DNA of 64,000 nt from Rhizopus arrhizus (GCA_024220505.1 JAKZZE010000030.1:186001-250000); one strand, 5' to 3'. Positions 12,620 to 24,283 are shown, counted from the stretch's first letter. Translations and numbers: made by a program. Notes: generated by a model not told the origin, from the sequence alone.

Positions 12620-12901
12620 CCCGATGGCATGATTGTCACTCAGCGAATCTGGTGATTTACTTGGGATACCCTCTCTACACCTCCACAGCTCAACTTGACT
12701 CTTACTTGGCTGTTCTTCTACACAAGATTAATACAGCTTGTGTTCTACATTCTCATAGGTCTCTCTCGGTAAGAGGCAGAGCGACTATTATCAATTCCCT
12801 CATTCTGTCTAAATTATGGCATGCATTACGGGTAACCTCTGTTTTTCAAGCTTTCTTGGAAAAAGTGAAGTTGGTCGTAGGTGCTTTTCTGACGAGACGA
12901 A
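12620..12901 (+). pseudogene. LINE ORF2 fragment (post-RT region), interrupted
   Basis: This is a short remnant of a non-LTR retrotransposon reading frame. Visible blocks are IYLGYPLYTS, KINTACVLHSHRSLSVRGRA and SLILSKLWHALRV, the part that follows the reverse transcriptase domain in fungal LINEs. It differs from the LINE families at 34-56 kb. The frame is cut at 12901 by a Tc1-like element, and both ends of the original LINE are missing. An in-frame GTG at 12652 is only the edge of the open frame. Confidence 0.7.
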
Positions 12902-14531
12902 CAGTAGCGGACAAAACTGGTGCACAAAACTTTTTTTCAGCTTTTAACTACCATTACCTGCTCATGGTAATTGCAATAGTCATGAAACTGTACTAGAAGG
13001 AGGATATACTAGTCATTGTAATTTATGTATGTTCTAAGCATGACATTGTTAAAACTGAGCGATAAGCGTGCTTTAAATTTATAAAATTTTATATTTTCTA
13101 AAAACCGCAAAAGTGGCTAAGACCTTAGACTTTATATAATCATCTCATCTCTTGATATCATCGGATGTTCTTCTTTGCATATGCTAATAATATGCGTGTA
13201 TATCATTTTCAGTAAAAGAACCCGGCTCTTTAACTACTCTTTTCCATAGATCATCGACCCTTTTTGATCTAGTGTCGTATCATCATACCTTTGCCATCAA
13301 TTGCCACCTGGCATGCTTAAGCGGACTTAGGCCGGGATTAGTGGCGGGTAAACTTGTAGCACAGAAGCGCTGTTGTCAAATATTGAGTTTGTGACATGCG
13401 TCGACTTGTGCCTTGTGTCATTGTCATACTGAAACGAGAGATTACGACGTTTTAGACCACTATACGCTAGGCTTTTGTGGTATGAAGTAAGCGAAATATA
13501 TGTGTATATTTATGAGTTCATTATACCATCATATACTTGACACACATATTCCGGTCCTCAATATCTAATACAGCCTTAAAACATAACGGAGCAGCCAGCA
13601 TGCTTCATTGTTTGATCACCGTGAAAAAATCGCTCAGGTTGCTCGACTTGCTTTCAATATTAGTGTATACTATCTGCATCCATAATGTTCATATTTGTTT
13701 CATTGCTAAAGATAGCAGACTTCCAGCCCTCTATTGTATACAATGGCTTGTCATGATACCACATTCATCGCTTTTTCCGGCTAATACAGCTGATGAAATT
13801 CTTCGATTCCTTACTTCCAGACTCAAAATCTAGCTTCGTACAGTGCCTTCAGACTGACAATTTGCTAATACTGTATCTTAAGGTCCTCAAAATGTGCTGA
13901 GCATCGGAAACTGTATGTAACGGACCTTGTCCAAGCTTTAGGTTGGTGATTGAGCTAGTAACTTTTCAGACTAAAAGCGGGAGACCTTCATGATCACAAG
14001 ACATTAAGCTTCTTTCTTCCCTCTTTCTCCTGTTGATTGTCCATTTAGAGATTCTTGTTATTCTAGAAATATCTGTTGTCGTACGAACTAAGTGTATTCG
14101 AGATCTCAGAGTTTCGTTTTTACAGTTGCTTATTTTCTTAAACATATAAGGCTAGTACTTTGTTATAGTGAATAGGGTAAAAACAAAAGGGGGGATTCAA
14201 TGGGAAATACAAAATAACTACGGTTTTATATATTTTTTAAGAGCTACTAAAATTCACTAATATGCGGTGAAATCTGAAAGCAAACGGGAAAGATATGGGG
14301 AAAATTGAAAGAAGGCTAGACAAGCACCACATTTTTGGCGAAAATTGAAATATGCAAAAAATCACTAAAAATGACCTTATGCCTGGGGGATGTCCGGTAC
14401 AGTTCCGGTTTACATAACATAATGTATATTTTGGACTGTCTTTCAGATGGTATATGCCACAAAAGTCGCAGACATATGGCGGAGATACAATGTTGATTTT
14501 AATTTTTGTGCACCAGTTTTGTCCGCTACTG
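12902..14531 (-). mobile_element. Tc1/mariner-like element, defective copy 1
   Basis: The element is 1630 bp with inverted ends of about 28 bp that start CAGTAGCGGACAAAACTGG at 12902 and mirror at 14531. TA follows the right end. The left flank reads AA, so one TA has probably mutated. It has the same length and nearly the same sequence as 22654-24283 but in opposite orientation. It lies inside a LINE fragment. The internal transposase is broken. Confidence 0.88.
13300..14120 (-). pseudogene. Tc1-like transposase remnant, copy 1
   Basis: Read on the minus strand this is the mirror of the remnant in copy 2. It contains the HTH-like RTTTDISRITRISKWT, the first catalytic region as WKSAIFSNET (Asp replaced by Asn), a KHAGCSVMF block (KHGGG in active relatives), a QYDND block and NPGLSPLKHARW, where the final Glu is Lys. 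Several stops and frameshifts lie between the blocks. The 98-residue frame on the opposite strand is not meaningful. Confidence 0.75.
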
Positions 14532-14690
14532 TAGGTCGATAACTTGCGTTCATGTTAGCGTTAGCCAACGCGATGTGTCCATTTATATAAGCCATTTTAG
14601 TTTCAGGTAAATTTGATAATTTGTTTTTTTTTTTTGTTTAAGGTTGTTTCTTGATTTAATTTTTTGATTAATTTCTTGATTTAATGTTTT
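14532..14690. other. short flank between Tc1-like copy 1 and gypsy A
   Basis: This flank probably contains the downstream remnant of the LINE fragment, then T-rich DNA ending in the GTTTT target duplication (14686-14690) of gypsy A. Confidence 0.5.
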
Positions 14691-15106
14691 TGATTTATCC
14701 AAGAATAGAAAGGAACAAGAGAGGACGAGATTCGATAAAGAGATTACTTTATTTAATAAGAAAATGATACTCTATTTATACTTTTCATACACGGATAATA
14801 TTTCATGTCATGGATTAATAATTAATGAGTATGATATAACTGATGACAAATAGATAATGGTTACGTGTTCCTCCATTGTTATCTTTGTCATCGTAAGCAT
14901 TTATCCATAGAATACTCGTATATGATTGACTGCGATTGACTGTGATTTAGTCCCTGGATTTAATATAATTTAACCGTGCAATTACGCAGCATCTTATTCT
15001 TAATGAAGATTTATCCGAATTAACCTGTAGCCTATCTATTGGATATATTTTACATGTAGCTTATTAATACTGTTTTCATATCGAGTTATGAATGATGGAT
15101 ACATCA
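14691..15106 (-). repeat. 3' LTR of gypsy A
   Basis: This 416-bp repeat is bounded by TG/CA and matches 21878-22293 with no difference that I could find by eye. Confidence 0.95.
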
Positions 15107-15121
15107 TTGCCCCCTTCCAGG
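15107..15121 (-). other. polypurine tract of gypsy A
   Basis: Minus-strand GGAAGGGGGCAA lies directly before the 3' LTR, the expected plus-strand primer site. Confidence 0.8.
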
Positions 15122-16217
15122 TTGGAACAACCGATGAGCATCATGAATAACGAAGAGTACATGGATCATATCCAACATGATTGCGCAGGCTGTTTATATT
15201 AAAGACGTAAGTGTAGAGGAAAGAGAGAGTATGCTCTTCTGGTATATAATCGATAAAAACCCAAAAAACCTGTTGAGGAAAAAAGTAATGGGAAAAGATC
15301 ATATTCAGCTCGTTACTTTGTCTTGTTTCGTTTGTTAAAATTATTAGTCTTTGTTGGAACATTCGTATGAGATGAGCGTTTACGTTTGCCAATGTTATTA
15401 TTGACGTTACGTCTTGCCCAGTACTGTTCTATCATACTCATGTCATCAAAACTTGAGGCAGGTTCCCAGGTATCATATTCTGGAGGATAACCTTTCCATC
15501 TTACTAGGTATTTATAATTACTAGTGTTATTTCCTTTATGTTGGATAATTGCCTGCACATCGTACTGTTGTTGGTCAGCGCGATTATTAACAACGTTGTC
15601 TGTAGAGATGAGTTTGATGTGCGAGGTAGGTACGTCGCGCGATAATAATGTACCTGTTTTATCCGTCAAAATGTAGCTACCATTTTTTGTGACTCCATGT
15701 ACGACAAAGGGGCCCTCGTACCTTGGGTCAGTTTTACTATTTCTATTCACATTTTTTATCATAACTTCGCTATTAGTAGGAAATTGTTGATGTACAATGC
15801 GGTGCTTCTTTGTAAAATACTCGTTGTCAGTTCTTTGAGTAGTCATAATACGGTTACGTATAGCAGGGATTACTATGTTGTTCATATTGTCTAATTTATT
15901 TTCTAGTGCTTTAGCATACTGCTGACTAGAGTTAGGTATTGAGGATTGTGCATTGGAATAATCCTGAAATTCATTTGGTTGTCTATTATACATAAGCACA
16001 AATGGTCTGGAATGATGTAATCTAGAATATTTGCAATTCATAGCATATTGAATACTAGGAAGGAAAAGATTCCACTCGTCTTTCTTGCCTTGTAATCTTT
16101 TAACAAGAGCTCGTTTGGCTATTCCAACAAACGATTCGTTAGTCGAATTACCCAATGGGTTATAAGGCAGTGAAAGTCTATGGTCAATACCACAGGTTTC
16201 CATTAATGAATTAAATA

Positions 16218-16429
16218 CAGTTGCCGTCAAAACTGGTCGCATGTTTTCATATTTTGCCTATACACGTTGCGGTCTACTTCATTTCTTAGTTTATAGCAAT
16301 GTAGTATACACCATTCGAAAGAGCAAACTCTGGGTAGCTCAGTGGTAGTAAAAGTATTGCAGTAGAGCCAGTGTATCGGTAATCACTGGCCCTCAAAGTC
16401 CGACGGTACATGCGACCAGTTTTGACGGC
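16218..16429 (+). repeat. left compound inverted repeat of Tc1-like element, with tRNA-like segment
   Basis: This arm mirrors 17651-17862. Between the two 21-bp end motifs lies a segment (about 16328-16407) with a perfect Pol III A-box-like TAGCTCAGTGG at 16335-16345. A GCTC/GAGC pair and a CCAGTG/CACTGG stem resemble D and anticodon arms, and CCTCAAAGTCC sits at a degenerate B-box position. It resembles a decayed tRNA gene with an insertion in the D loop. Function is unknown. Confidence 0.7.
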
Positions 16430-16469
16430 GTTTATAAGTAAACGTTTTGATACACTTTATTTAAAAAAA

Positions 16470-17561
16470 TCAATACTTAGTCCAGCGACCTTTTGCTTTA
16501 ATAACTGCAGCACATCTTTTCGGCATACTTTCGATGTATTTTTGGCATTCCTCTTTAGAAATGGCATACCAGGTCTGACCTATACGCTCCCATAGCTCAT
16601 GCATACTACTTGGTGGTGCCTCATAGCTATGAAATAGCTCTCTCTTTAAATGTGCCCACATATGCTCTATAGGATTTAGGTCTGGGGACTGAGGAGGCCA
16701 TTCCAATGCTTCGAATGGCTGCTGGTCAATCCATTCTTTCACTACCTTCGATGTATGCTTGGGATCATTATCCTGCTGAAACACTATTTTGGAAGAATCC
16801 AAGTCATAACTCTCCATTGTCTTCAGTAAGTCATCTTTTAAGACCTCAAGATAGGCTTCGCTATTCATACGATGACCTACATCAACTATCCACCCAACGC
16901 CTTCCCATGTAATGCAGCTCCAGACCATAATATTGCCACCCCCATGCTTGACGGTTTGCTGTACATGTCGCGAGTTCAACTCCTCATGGGGTAGTTTCCA
17001 TGTATAAGCCTTTCCGTCGGATTCAAAACGATTTATTTTGGTCTCATCTGAGAATATGACCCGTTTCCAGTCGTCCACAGTCCAATGTTGGTGCGATTTA
17101 GCCCATTGAAGGCATTTAATGATGTTTTGCGTTCGCAGCAATGGTTTTTGAGGCTTGACAAATGCTATAAACCCGGCTTTTTTAAGGACGCGGCGTACGG
17201 TACTGTCACTTACAGACATTCCAAATTCTTCTTTTAGAGCTTTTTGGATCTCTACAGCATTATTTTTTCTTCCCAAGGTGACTAATCTCCGGATGTAGTT
17301 TACCATGCGTTGACTAATTAGAGATGGACGACCACCTTCATCAACATTTCCACTCATCTTCAGAGATGAGCAGTACTTCTGAACAGTAGTACGACTAACA
17401 CCAACTTGTTTTGCTACTTTGCTGTTTGACTTCTTGGATCTTAGCAATGAGGAAATGCTGTTTACTTTGTCAGTTGCAATTGCGCGCATGTCGAATCTGC
17501 AATGGTGCAACTTCTTAATGGGGTGTCGCAATGTAGCAAAAAAACACTTACATGTAGACAA
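16470..17561 (-). CDS. Tc1/mariner transposase (DD34E), intact
   Basis: The product cuts and pastes its own element at TA sites. The open frame has 363 codons. A second Met at 17489 (MRAIATDKV) gives 339 residues, nearer the family's usual length, and is the likelier start. N-terminal helix-turn-helix: SKVAKQVGVSRTTVQKY, then a second DNA-binding part around GMSVSDSTVRRVLKKAGF. Catalytic residues: Asp in VIFSDETK, Asp in VFQQDNDPKHTS, and Glu in DLNPIEHMW exactly 34 residues later. The KHGGGNIMVW block is present. No stop or frameshift interrupts it, unlike the two 1630-bp relatives nearby. Confidence 0.95.
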   Translation of the reverse strand: MSTCKCFFATLRHPIKKLHHCRFDMRAIATDKVNSISSLLRSKKSNSKVAKQVGVSRTTVQKYCSSLKMSGNVDEGGRPSLISQRMVNYIRRLVTLGRKNNAVEIQKALKEEFGMSVSDSTVRRVLKKAGFIAFVKPQKPLLRTQNIIKCLQWAKSHQHWTVDDWKRVIFSDETKINRFESDGKAYTWKLPHEELNSRHVQQTVKHGGGNIMVWSCITWEGVGWIVDVGHRMNSEAYLEVLKDDLLKTMESYDLDSSKIVFQQDNDPKHTSKVVKEWIDQQPFEALEWPPQSPDLNPIEHMWAHLKRELFHSYEAPPSSMHELWERIGQTWYAISKEECQKYIESMPKRCAAVIKAKGRWTKY

Positions 17562-17650
17562 TATTATTATAATAGAAGAAAGAGAAGAAAAAAATATAAA
17601 AATTTACAATTAAGTCACATTTTTGTGACTATATTATGTCACTTATAAAC

Positions 17651-17862
17651 GCCGTCAAAACTGGTCGCATGTACCGTCGGACTTTGAGGGCCAGTGATTA
17701 CCGATACACTGGCTCTACTGCAATACTTGTACTACCACTGAGCTACCCAGAGTTTGCTCTTTCGAATGGTGTATACTACATTGCTATAAACTAAGAAATG
17801 AAGTAGACCGCAACGTGTATAGGCAAAATATGAAAACATGCGACCAGTTTTGACGGCAACTG
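17651..17862 (-). repeat. right compound inverted repeat of Tc1-like element
   Basis: This is the mirror of 16218-16429 with very few differences (for example one near 17729 in the AATACTTGTAC segment). It contains the same tRNA-like segment, here on the minus strand at about 17673-17752. Confidence 0.85.
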
Positions 17863-20800
17863 TATTTCATTAGTGAATTCTGTACCGTTATCTGAACTAA
17901 GCTTTTTGGGCCAACCAAAAGTGCAAAAGATATCTCTAAGTTCATTAGCTATGGATACTGCAGTTTTATCCATTAATGGTCTTAGAATTGTAAATCTTGT
18001 GAAGAGATCAACTAGGACTAAAATGAAATTATGTCCTTCTGTTGATGTAATGTTCAGGGTACCGAGGTCAATGCAGACGTGGTCAAAAGGACCATCTGGT
18101 AGAATACTACGGGGAGGGTGATACCCGTGTTTGCCAATATTAAATTGCTGACATTCAGGACAATTGGATACTAGCTGCAATGCATCTTTTTTAATATTAA
18201 TCCAGTGCAAATTATCATTGTGGATTGTCTTTACAATAGCATCAGCCCCAAAGTGTCCAAGTAGATGTGCCTTTAATAATAGGTTATGACGTTCCTCTTC
18301 TGGTGGTGTCATGTAGTCTACTAGTTGTACAGCTCTTTGTTTTATGTTTGTACTGTTGTCTGTAGTACGTTTGCTCTGTGACTTTGTATTTTTATTTTTT
18401 ATGGAAAGTTGCTGAGGATTATTATCTCCCCCCAGTCTTTTTTCCGTATCGTCTGAAAAAAGACGAGAAAGTGAATCCGGCAACACATTTTCAATTCCTG
18501 GACGATGGATTACTTTGAATGTATAGTTGAAAATAGTTTCGAACCAATTCAGCATCATGGGATTAGGAATGTTTTGTGTGCCAAGATAGACCAAACTTTT
18601 ATGATCAGTATACAGCGTGAATTGAGATCCATACAACCACTTGTGAAATCTTTCAAAAAGATAACAGATGGCTAACAGCTCTCGTTTAGTTGTCGAGTAG
18701 TTCATTTCTGACTTCGACAGTGCTCTTGCTGCGAATCCAATATAGCGAGTTTTATCGTCAATAATTTGATAAAGTACACCGCCAATTCCTGTGTTGCTAG
18801 CATCTGTAGCTAGCTGTAATTCATGACGCATGTCAGGTATAGACAGAACAGGAGCATTGGATAAGGCTGTCTGTATATTTCGAAAAGCCTGTAGGTATTT
18901 GTCAGTCCAAATGTGTTCCAATGAACCTTCGTTACGTAGTTTATCTAACGGTGCGGTCATGGTAGAGAAATTTGGGAGATGACTTCGAAAATAATTAGCG
19001 AGGCCTAGAAAGCGTTGTATATCTTTTCCAGTCTTTGGTATTGGCCATGCTAAAGCATTTGCAACCTTTCTGCTATCCAATGAGAGACTATCGTGACTAA
19101 TAGTGAAGCCTAGGATGTTTACCGAAGTTTGCATAAAGTGACATTTATCAACATTAAGAATAAATTTAGCTGATGTAAGTCGTTCGATGACAGTAGTTAC
19201 ACATTTGATATGTTCCTCAATATCGGGTCCAGTACCGATAGTTAAATCATCAATGAAACATGTAACGTATGGCAAGTCGTGTAAGAGGGTAGTTAGCACA
19301 CGTTGAAAGTGATTTGGTATAGGAGTCAAACCGAATGGTGCTCTACAGAATTGATATTGTTGACCGTTAAATGTAAAAGCTGTAAGAGCTCTATGCTCAT
19401 CAGCTAGAGGTAACCGATGAAAAGCTTGTTTGAGGTCAAGTACTGTGAATAGTGTCGCAGCACTCATTTTTTGATGCAACTCAGTTATCAATGGTAATTG
19501 AAAGCGGTCGGTACGATCTTTTATGAGTATTGCATTGATATGTCTGGGGTCTATACACACCCGTACATCGTCACTATAATTACCATTAGCATCCTTTTTA
19601 CGTACAGTCAACAAAGGAGAGTTAAATGCAGTATTAGGAGGGGCTATTTCAATTACACCATCTGCTAACCATTTATCAACCTGTTCTTGTACTTTAGGCT
19701 GGATTGACAGTGCAATAGGATACTGCCGTCTATAAGTGGTTTTACCTGGCTCAGTTTCCAAGCGAACTATCGCTTCAGGTAGAGGACATGCAGACGTGCT
19801 AGGGATCTTAGCATTGGCGCTCAAATATGGCTGTAATGCGTCCATAAGTTGTTCACGCTGTTGGTGAGTACCAGCGGGTGACTTATTAGGTTTGATAGGT
19901 GAAGGGTCTATTGGATCAGGTATTGTAGAGATATTAGGACTATCCCACGTAACAGCTAAACCTGTCAAGTTAATGTTTAACTTAGGCATAAGATCTGTAC
20001 CAATACAAATAGGTATATCCTTATCAAACTTAAAAATTTCAAATTCATGTAAGACATTGATTCCGTTATAAAATACTTTTATTTGATCTGTAATAGCAGT
20101 TCTAGGTACCAAGGTATTCAAACTAGCTAATTGTAATTTTCCTGAAACAGGAAAAGTTCTAACGTTTATAATTTTTGCTAGGTCAGGAGAGATCGTAGAA
20201 GTATTACACCCAGTATCAACCAAAGCCCAAGTACGGACATTTTCTATAGTGATGGGCACAAAAAAGGAATCAGTACGTTTGTTATTAAAACTGTGAAGTT
20301 TTGTATTAAACGGTTGCAACTTACATAATGATGAGTAGTAGTGGATGTCCTTGACGGCTTCATCGTCAAGATCCTGTTCTTCATCGTGGCTTTGTTGGTT
20401 GGCAGGGTTGTATTTAGAAGCCTTTGTACCCATTGGTTTATCTTCACTGCCAGTCAACTGAAGTGAGCGGAATGCCCTGGTTATGGTAGGTGCAGTAGAG
20501 GAGGAGGAAGAGGCAGAACCAGCAGAAAGAGGTTGATTCCTTTTAGGGCAAACATTTAAATGCTCCCTAGTAAAAGGAGCGTTGCATTTAAAGCAACGCT
20601 TACTAGATGTCTCTTTGTTCATACTGCTAGCAATTCCGAGTTCCTGAGCCTTTTTACAACGATCTGTTGTGTGGTTGCACTTTCCATGGATGATACAAGT
20701 CCTTCCATCCGTACGGTGGTTTCTTTTATGAATACCACTGGGAGGGTTCAACCCGTTGACTTGAGAGGGTTGGTTATGGAATTTTTTGGTTGACATATTG

Positions 20801-21877
20801 GGCAAGGTCTGTTGTTTTGTATGGAACTTTCTTGCGATACTAGAAAGGAGGTTTATGTCATTCTTTGCCTCCTGATCCAGACTGACGATGGCCATATTGA
20901 CATGATTTTGTAGGCTACCAGTGAGGGAGTTCACAAACAAAATAGCCAAAAAATCATCAGCTACGGGAGTGGCTTCACGCTTGAGCTTCAAAAAGCGGTC
21001 AGTGTATTTTTCCACAGATTCATCAGGTTGCATGCTGATGGTTAACAGCTCTCTTGAGGCGTGGGCTTGAGCCTCAGTGGATTCAATGCCATATTTCAAG
21101 GTTAATTGCTCCTTGAAAATGGTCCAAGATAAATTCTTCTTTACCCGCAATTCATCATACCAAGAACGCTGAGTATGGGTAAGAGAGAAAGGGATGAGGC
21201 GCTGCCAATGCACCTGTACATCCAAGCGGTACGCAAAGAGGATATCCTCAAAACGTCGGATACAGTCAGCAATGTCTTTAAAGACGGGCAATGCTGAGTT
21301 CTCTACATTACCAGTGTACTGAAACAAAGGTAAGTTTTGAGGAACCACTGTAGGTTGACTGTTAGAACCGTTAATGGCAGAGCCATTGGTCTGTATAGTC
21401 AAGGTATTAGCCAGTTTTGCTTGCAAGTCCAACAAGGAGGCCAAGATGGTAGACTTGGTCGTATATTCGCGGGAAAGGTTAGCCAGTTGCTTTCCTGTAA
21501 GCTCTTGACCCGTGATAGCCGCAGCAATTTGTTCTACCTGTTTCGTCAAAGTCTGGATGGTAGCCGTCAAATTACGACTACCAGAGACCTGAGAAGGTGG
21601 TGCTGCGCCACTGTTCTTGACACCAGCAAGCGGAGAGGCCATGGCCCTGGGTTCAACTTCTTCCATCTCTATGTCTTCTATAATAGAGTTTGGGGATCCA
21701 GTAAGAGGAAGTTCGATCCCATTAACCATGGAGGGCTTTTCAAGTCTAGGACCAATGAAAGCAGGGTCACTTTCAGAAAGAAGGGTTTCTTCGTTGTAAG
21801 CCAAAAGATTAGAGTTGATAGACATGTTTGAGAATAGCGTAGTAATAATAGAGTAAAGAGAATTCGTCAAAAAAAAA

Positions 21878-22293
21878 TGATTTATCCAAGAATAGAAAGG
21901 AACAAGAGAGGACGAGATTCGATAAAGAGATTACTTTATTTAATAAGAAAATGATACTCTATTTATACTTTTCATACACGGATAATATTTCATGTCATGG
22001 ATTAATAATTAATGAGTATGATATAACTGATGACAAATAGATAATGGTTACGTGTTCCTCCATTGTTATCTTTGTCATCGTAAGCATTTATCCATAGAAT
22101 ACTCGTATATGATTGACTGCGATTGACTGTGATTTAGTCCCTGGATTTAATATAATTTAACCGTGCAATTACGCAGCATCTTATTCTTAATGAAGATTTA
22201 TCCGAATTAACCTGTAGCCTATCTATTGGATATATTTTACATGTAGCTTATTAATACTGTTTTCATATCGAGTTATGAATGATGGATACATCA
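21878..22293 (-). repeat. 5' LTR of gypsy A
   Basis: This 416-bp LTR is the upstream copy in element orientation. I could not identify a clear tRNA primer site immediately after it; the leader begins with a T run, then GACGAATTC. Confidence 0.93.
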
Positions 22294-22372
22294 GTTTTAT
22301 TTCCCTCGTTTGATTTCTTTGTTTCCCTCGTTTGATTTTTTTGTTTCCCTCGTTTGATTTTTTGTTTCCCTC
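22294..22372. repeat. short tandem repeat of about 22 bp
   Basis: About four copies of a unit like TTTCCCTCGTTTGATTTTTT follow the GTTTT duplication of gypsy A directly. Confidence 0.8.
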
Positions 22373-22653
22373 GTAGTGACCACCAAATGTTATTTTATAT
22401 GGTTGGCTTGTTGTAAGTGAGTAAAGTTTGTGTTTTAATAAAGTAAGTTTGCTTGTAAAGCTTGATTGTAAGGTTAAGATTGTCTTGTACGTTGTTGTTT
22501 AATATAGAAGTTAAGCGGATGCTTGTTAAGTAGTGACCACCAGATCTTATGTGTAAGATCAATACGATGTTTCTTGATAAAAGTTAAAATAGAGTAAAAA
22601 TATATGATTTATTTAAACTGACTAACAATTTCTTCACAAAAAGATGGGATATA

Positions 22654-24283
22654 CAGTAGCGGACAAAACTGGTGCACAAAAATTAAAATCAACATTGTAT
22701 CTCCGCCATATGTCTGCGACTTTTGTGGCATATACCATCTGAAAGACAGTCCAAAATATACATTATGTTATGTAAACCGGAACTGTACCGGACATCCCCC
22801 AGGCATAAGGTCATTTTTAGTGATTTTTTGCATATTTCAATTTTCGCCAAAAATGTGGTGCTTGTCTAGCCTTCTTTCAATTTTCCCCATATCTTTCCCG
22901 TTTGCTTTCAGATTTCACCGCATATTAGTGAATTTTAGTAGCTCTTAAAAAATATATAAAACCGTAGTTATTTTGTATTTCCCATTGAATCCCCCCTTTT
23001 GTTTTTACCCTATTCACTATAACAAAGTACTAGCCTTATATGTTTAAGAAAATAAGCAACTGTAAAAACGAAACTCTGAGATCTCGAATACACTTAGTTC
23101 GTACGACAACAGATATTTCTAGAATAACAAGAATCTCTAAATGGACAATCAACAGGAGAAAGAGGGAAGAAAGAAGCTTAATGTCTTGTGATCATGAAGG
23201 TCTCCCGCTTTTAGTCTGAAAAGTTACTAGCTCAATCACCAACCTAAAGCTTGGACAAGGTCCGTTACATACAGTTTCCGATGCTCAGCACATTTTGAGG
23301 ACCTTAAGATACAGTATTAGCAAATTGTCAGTCTGAAGGCACTGTACGAAGCTAGATTTTGAGTCTGGAAGTAAGGAATCGAAGAATTTCATCAGCTGTA
23401 TTAGCCGGAAAAAGCGATGAATGTGGTATCATGACAAGCCATTGTATACAATAGAGGGCTGGAAGTCTGCTATCTTTAGCAATGAAACAAATATGAACAT
23501 TATGGATGCAGATAGTATACACTAATATTGAAAGCAAGTCGAGCAACCTGAGCGATTTTTTCACGGTGATCAAACAATGAAGCATGCTGGCTGCTCCGTT
23601 ATGTTTTAAGGCTGTATTAGATATTGAGGACCAGAATATGTGTGTCAGGTATACGATGGTATAATGAACTCATAAATATACACATATATTTCGCTTACTT
23701 CATACCACAAAAGCCTAGCGTATAGTGGTCTAAAACGTCGTAATCTCTCGTTTCAGTATGACAATGACACAAGGCACAAGTCGACGCATGTCACAAACTC
23801 AATATTTGACAACAGCGCTTCTGTGCTACAAGTTTACCCGCCACTAATCCCGGCCTAAGTCCGCTTAAGCATGCCAGGTGGCAATTGATGGCAAAGGTAT
23901 GATGATACGACACTAGATCAAAAAGGGTCGATGATCTATGGAAAAGAGTAGTTAAAGAGCCGGGTTCTTTTACTGAAAATGATATACACGCATATTATTA
24001 GCATATGCAAAGAAGAAAATCCGATGATATCAAGAGATGAGATGATTATATAAAGTCTAAGGTCTTAGCCACTTTTGCGGTTTTTAGAAAATATAAAATT
24101 TTATAAATTTAAAGCACGCTTATCGCTCAGTTTTAACAATGTCATGCTTAGAACATACATAAATTACAATGACTAGTATATCCTCCTTCTAGTACAGTTT
24201 CATGACTATTGCAATTACCATGAGCAGGTAATGGTAGTTAAAAGCTGAAAAAAAGTTTTGTGCACCAGTTTTGTCCGCTACTG
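22654..24283 (+). mobile_element. Tc1/mariner-like element, defective copy 2
   Basis: This element is 1630 bp, flanked by TA on both sides, with the same inverted ends as 12902-14531. It is inserted in the non-coding repeat array in the opposite orientation to copy 1. Only scattered single-base differences from copy 1 were seen (for example in the segments near 23635 and 24017). Confidence 0.9.
23065..23885 (+). pseudogene. Tc1-like transposase remnant, copy 2
   Basis: Transposase blocks are readable in shifting frames: an HTH-like RTTTDISRITRISKWT near 23100, GWKSAIFSNET near 23458 with the first Asp replaced by Asn, TMKHAGCSVMF near 23575, a QYDND-like block near 23755, and NPGLSPLKHARWQL near 23840 with the last catalytic Glu replaced by Lys. 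Copy 1 shares these defects, so the ancestor was already dead and the copies were mobilised by another transposase or by segmental duplication. Confidence 0.75.

Larger units (their letters stand above)
16218..17862 (-). mobile_element. Intact Tc1-like element with compound long inverted repeats
   Basis: This element is 1645 bp and begins CAGTTGCCGTCAAAACTGG. It is flanked by TA (16216-16217 and 17863-17864) and inserted in the integrase of gypsy A. Removing it with one TA rejoins the integrase frame exactly between NEI and FNSLM. Each end carries an inverted repeat of about 212 bp. Each of those arms is itself bounded by the 21-bp motif GCCGTCAAAACTGG...CATG in opposite orientation (16223-16243 versus 16409-16429; 17651-17671 versus 17837-17857). 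The core encodes an uninterrupted transposase, so the element may be active. Confidence 0.93.
15313..21825 (-). pseudogene. gypsy A gag-pol polyprotein, interrupted by a transposon
   Basis: This is one continuous Gag-Pol frame, broken in the integrase at 16218-17862. The real ATG is at 21825; the open frame reaches back to a TTG at 21870. Approximate residues: Gag 150-330, Cys/His knuckles 375 and 408 (CIIHGKC..., CFKC...), protease DTG near 537, RT 700-880 with FIDD at about 857, RNase H 1005-1085 (TDAS, YTDH), integrase HHCC 1195-1225 and core with DNGTEF near 1313. After the insertion the frame resumes with the integrase Glu in NSTNESF and ends with a chromodomain (YLVRWKGYPPEYDTWEP) before the stop at 15313. 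No other disabling change is evident, so the frame was probably functional before the Tc1-like insertion. Confidence 0.92.
14691..22293 (-). mobile_element. Ty3/gypsy chromovirus-type LTR retrotransposon (gypsy A)
   Basis: This is a minus-strand LTR retrotransposon of 7603 bp including a nested 1645-bp Tc1-like element. Its two 416-bp LTRs (TG...CA) look identical by eye, and the 5-bp target duplication GTTTT lies at 14686-14690 and 22294-22298. One long gag-pol frame ends in a chromodomain, which in this group tethers integrase to chromatin. It is inserted into the non-coding repeat landscape. Matching LTRs point to recent insertion, and the Tc1-like element came later still. Confidence 0.95.

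Noticed and set aside
13537..13833. 98-residue frame in Tc1-like copy 1 (and 77-residue frame 23352-23585 in copy 2)
   Set aside because: It runs opposite to the readable transposase remnant and has no recognisable motif.
16328..16407. Calling the segment in the Tc1-like arm a functional tRNA
   Set aside because: The A-box is perfect, but the D loop has an insertion, the T arm is degenerate and no acceptor stem forms.
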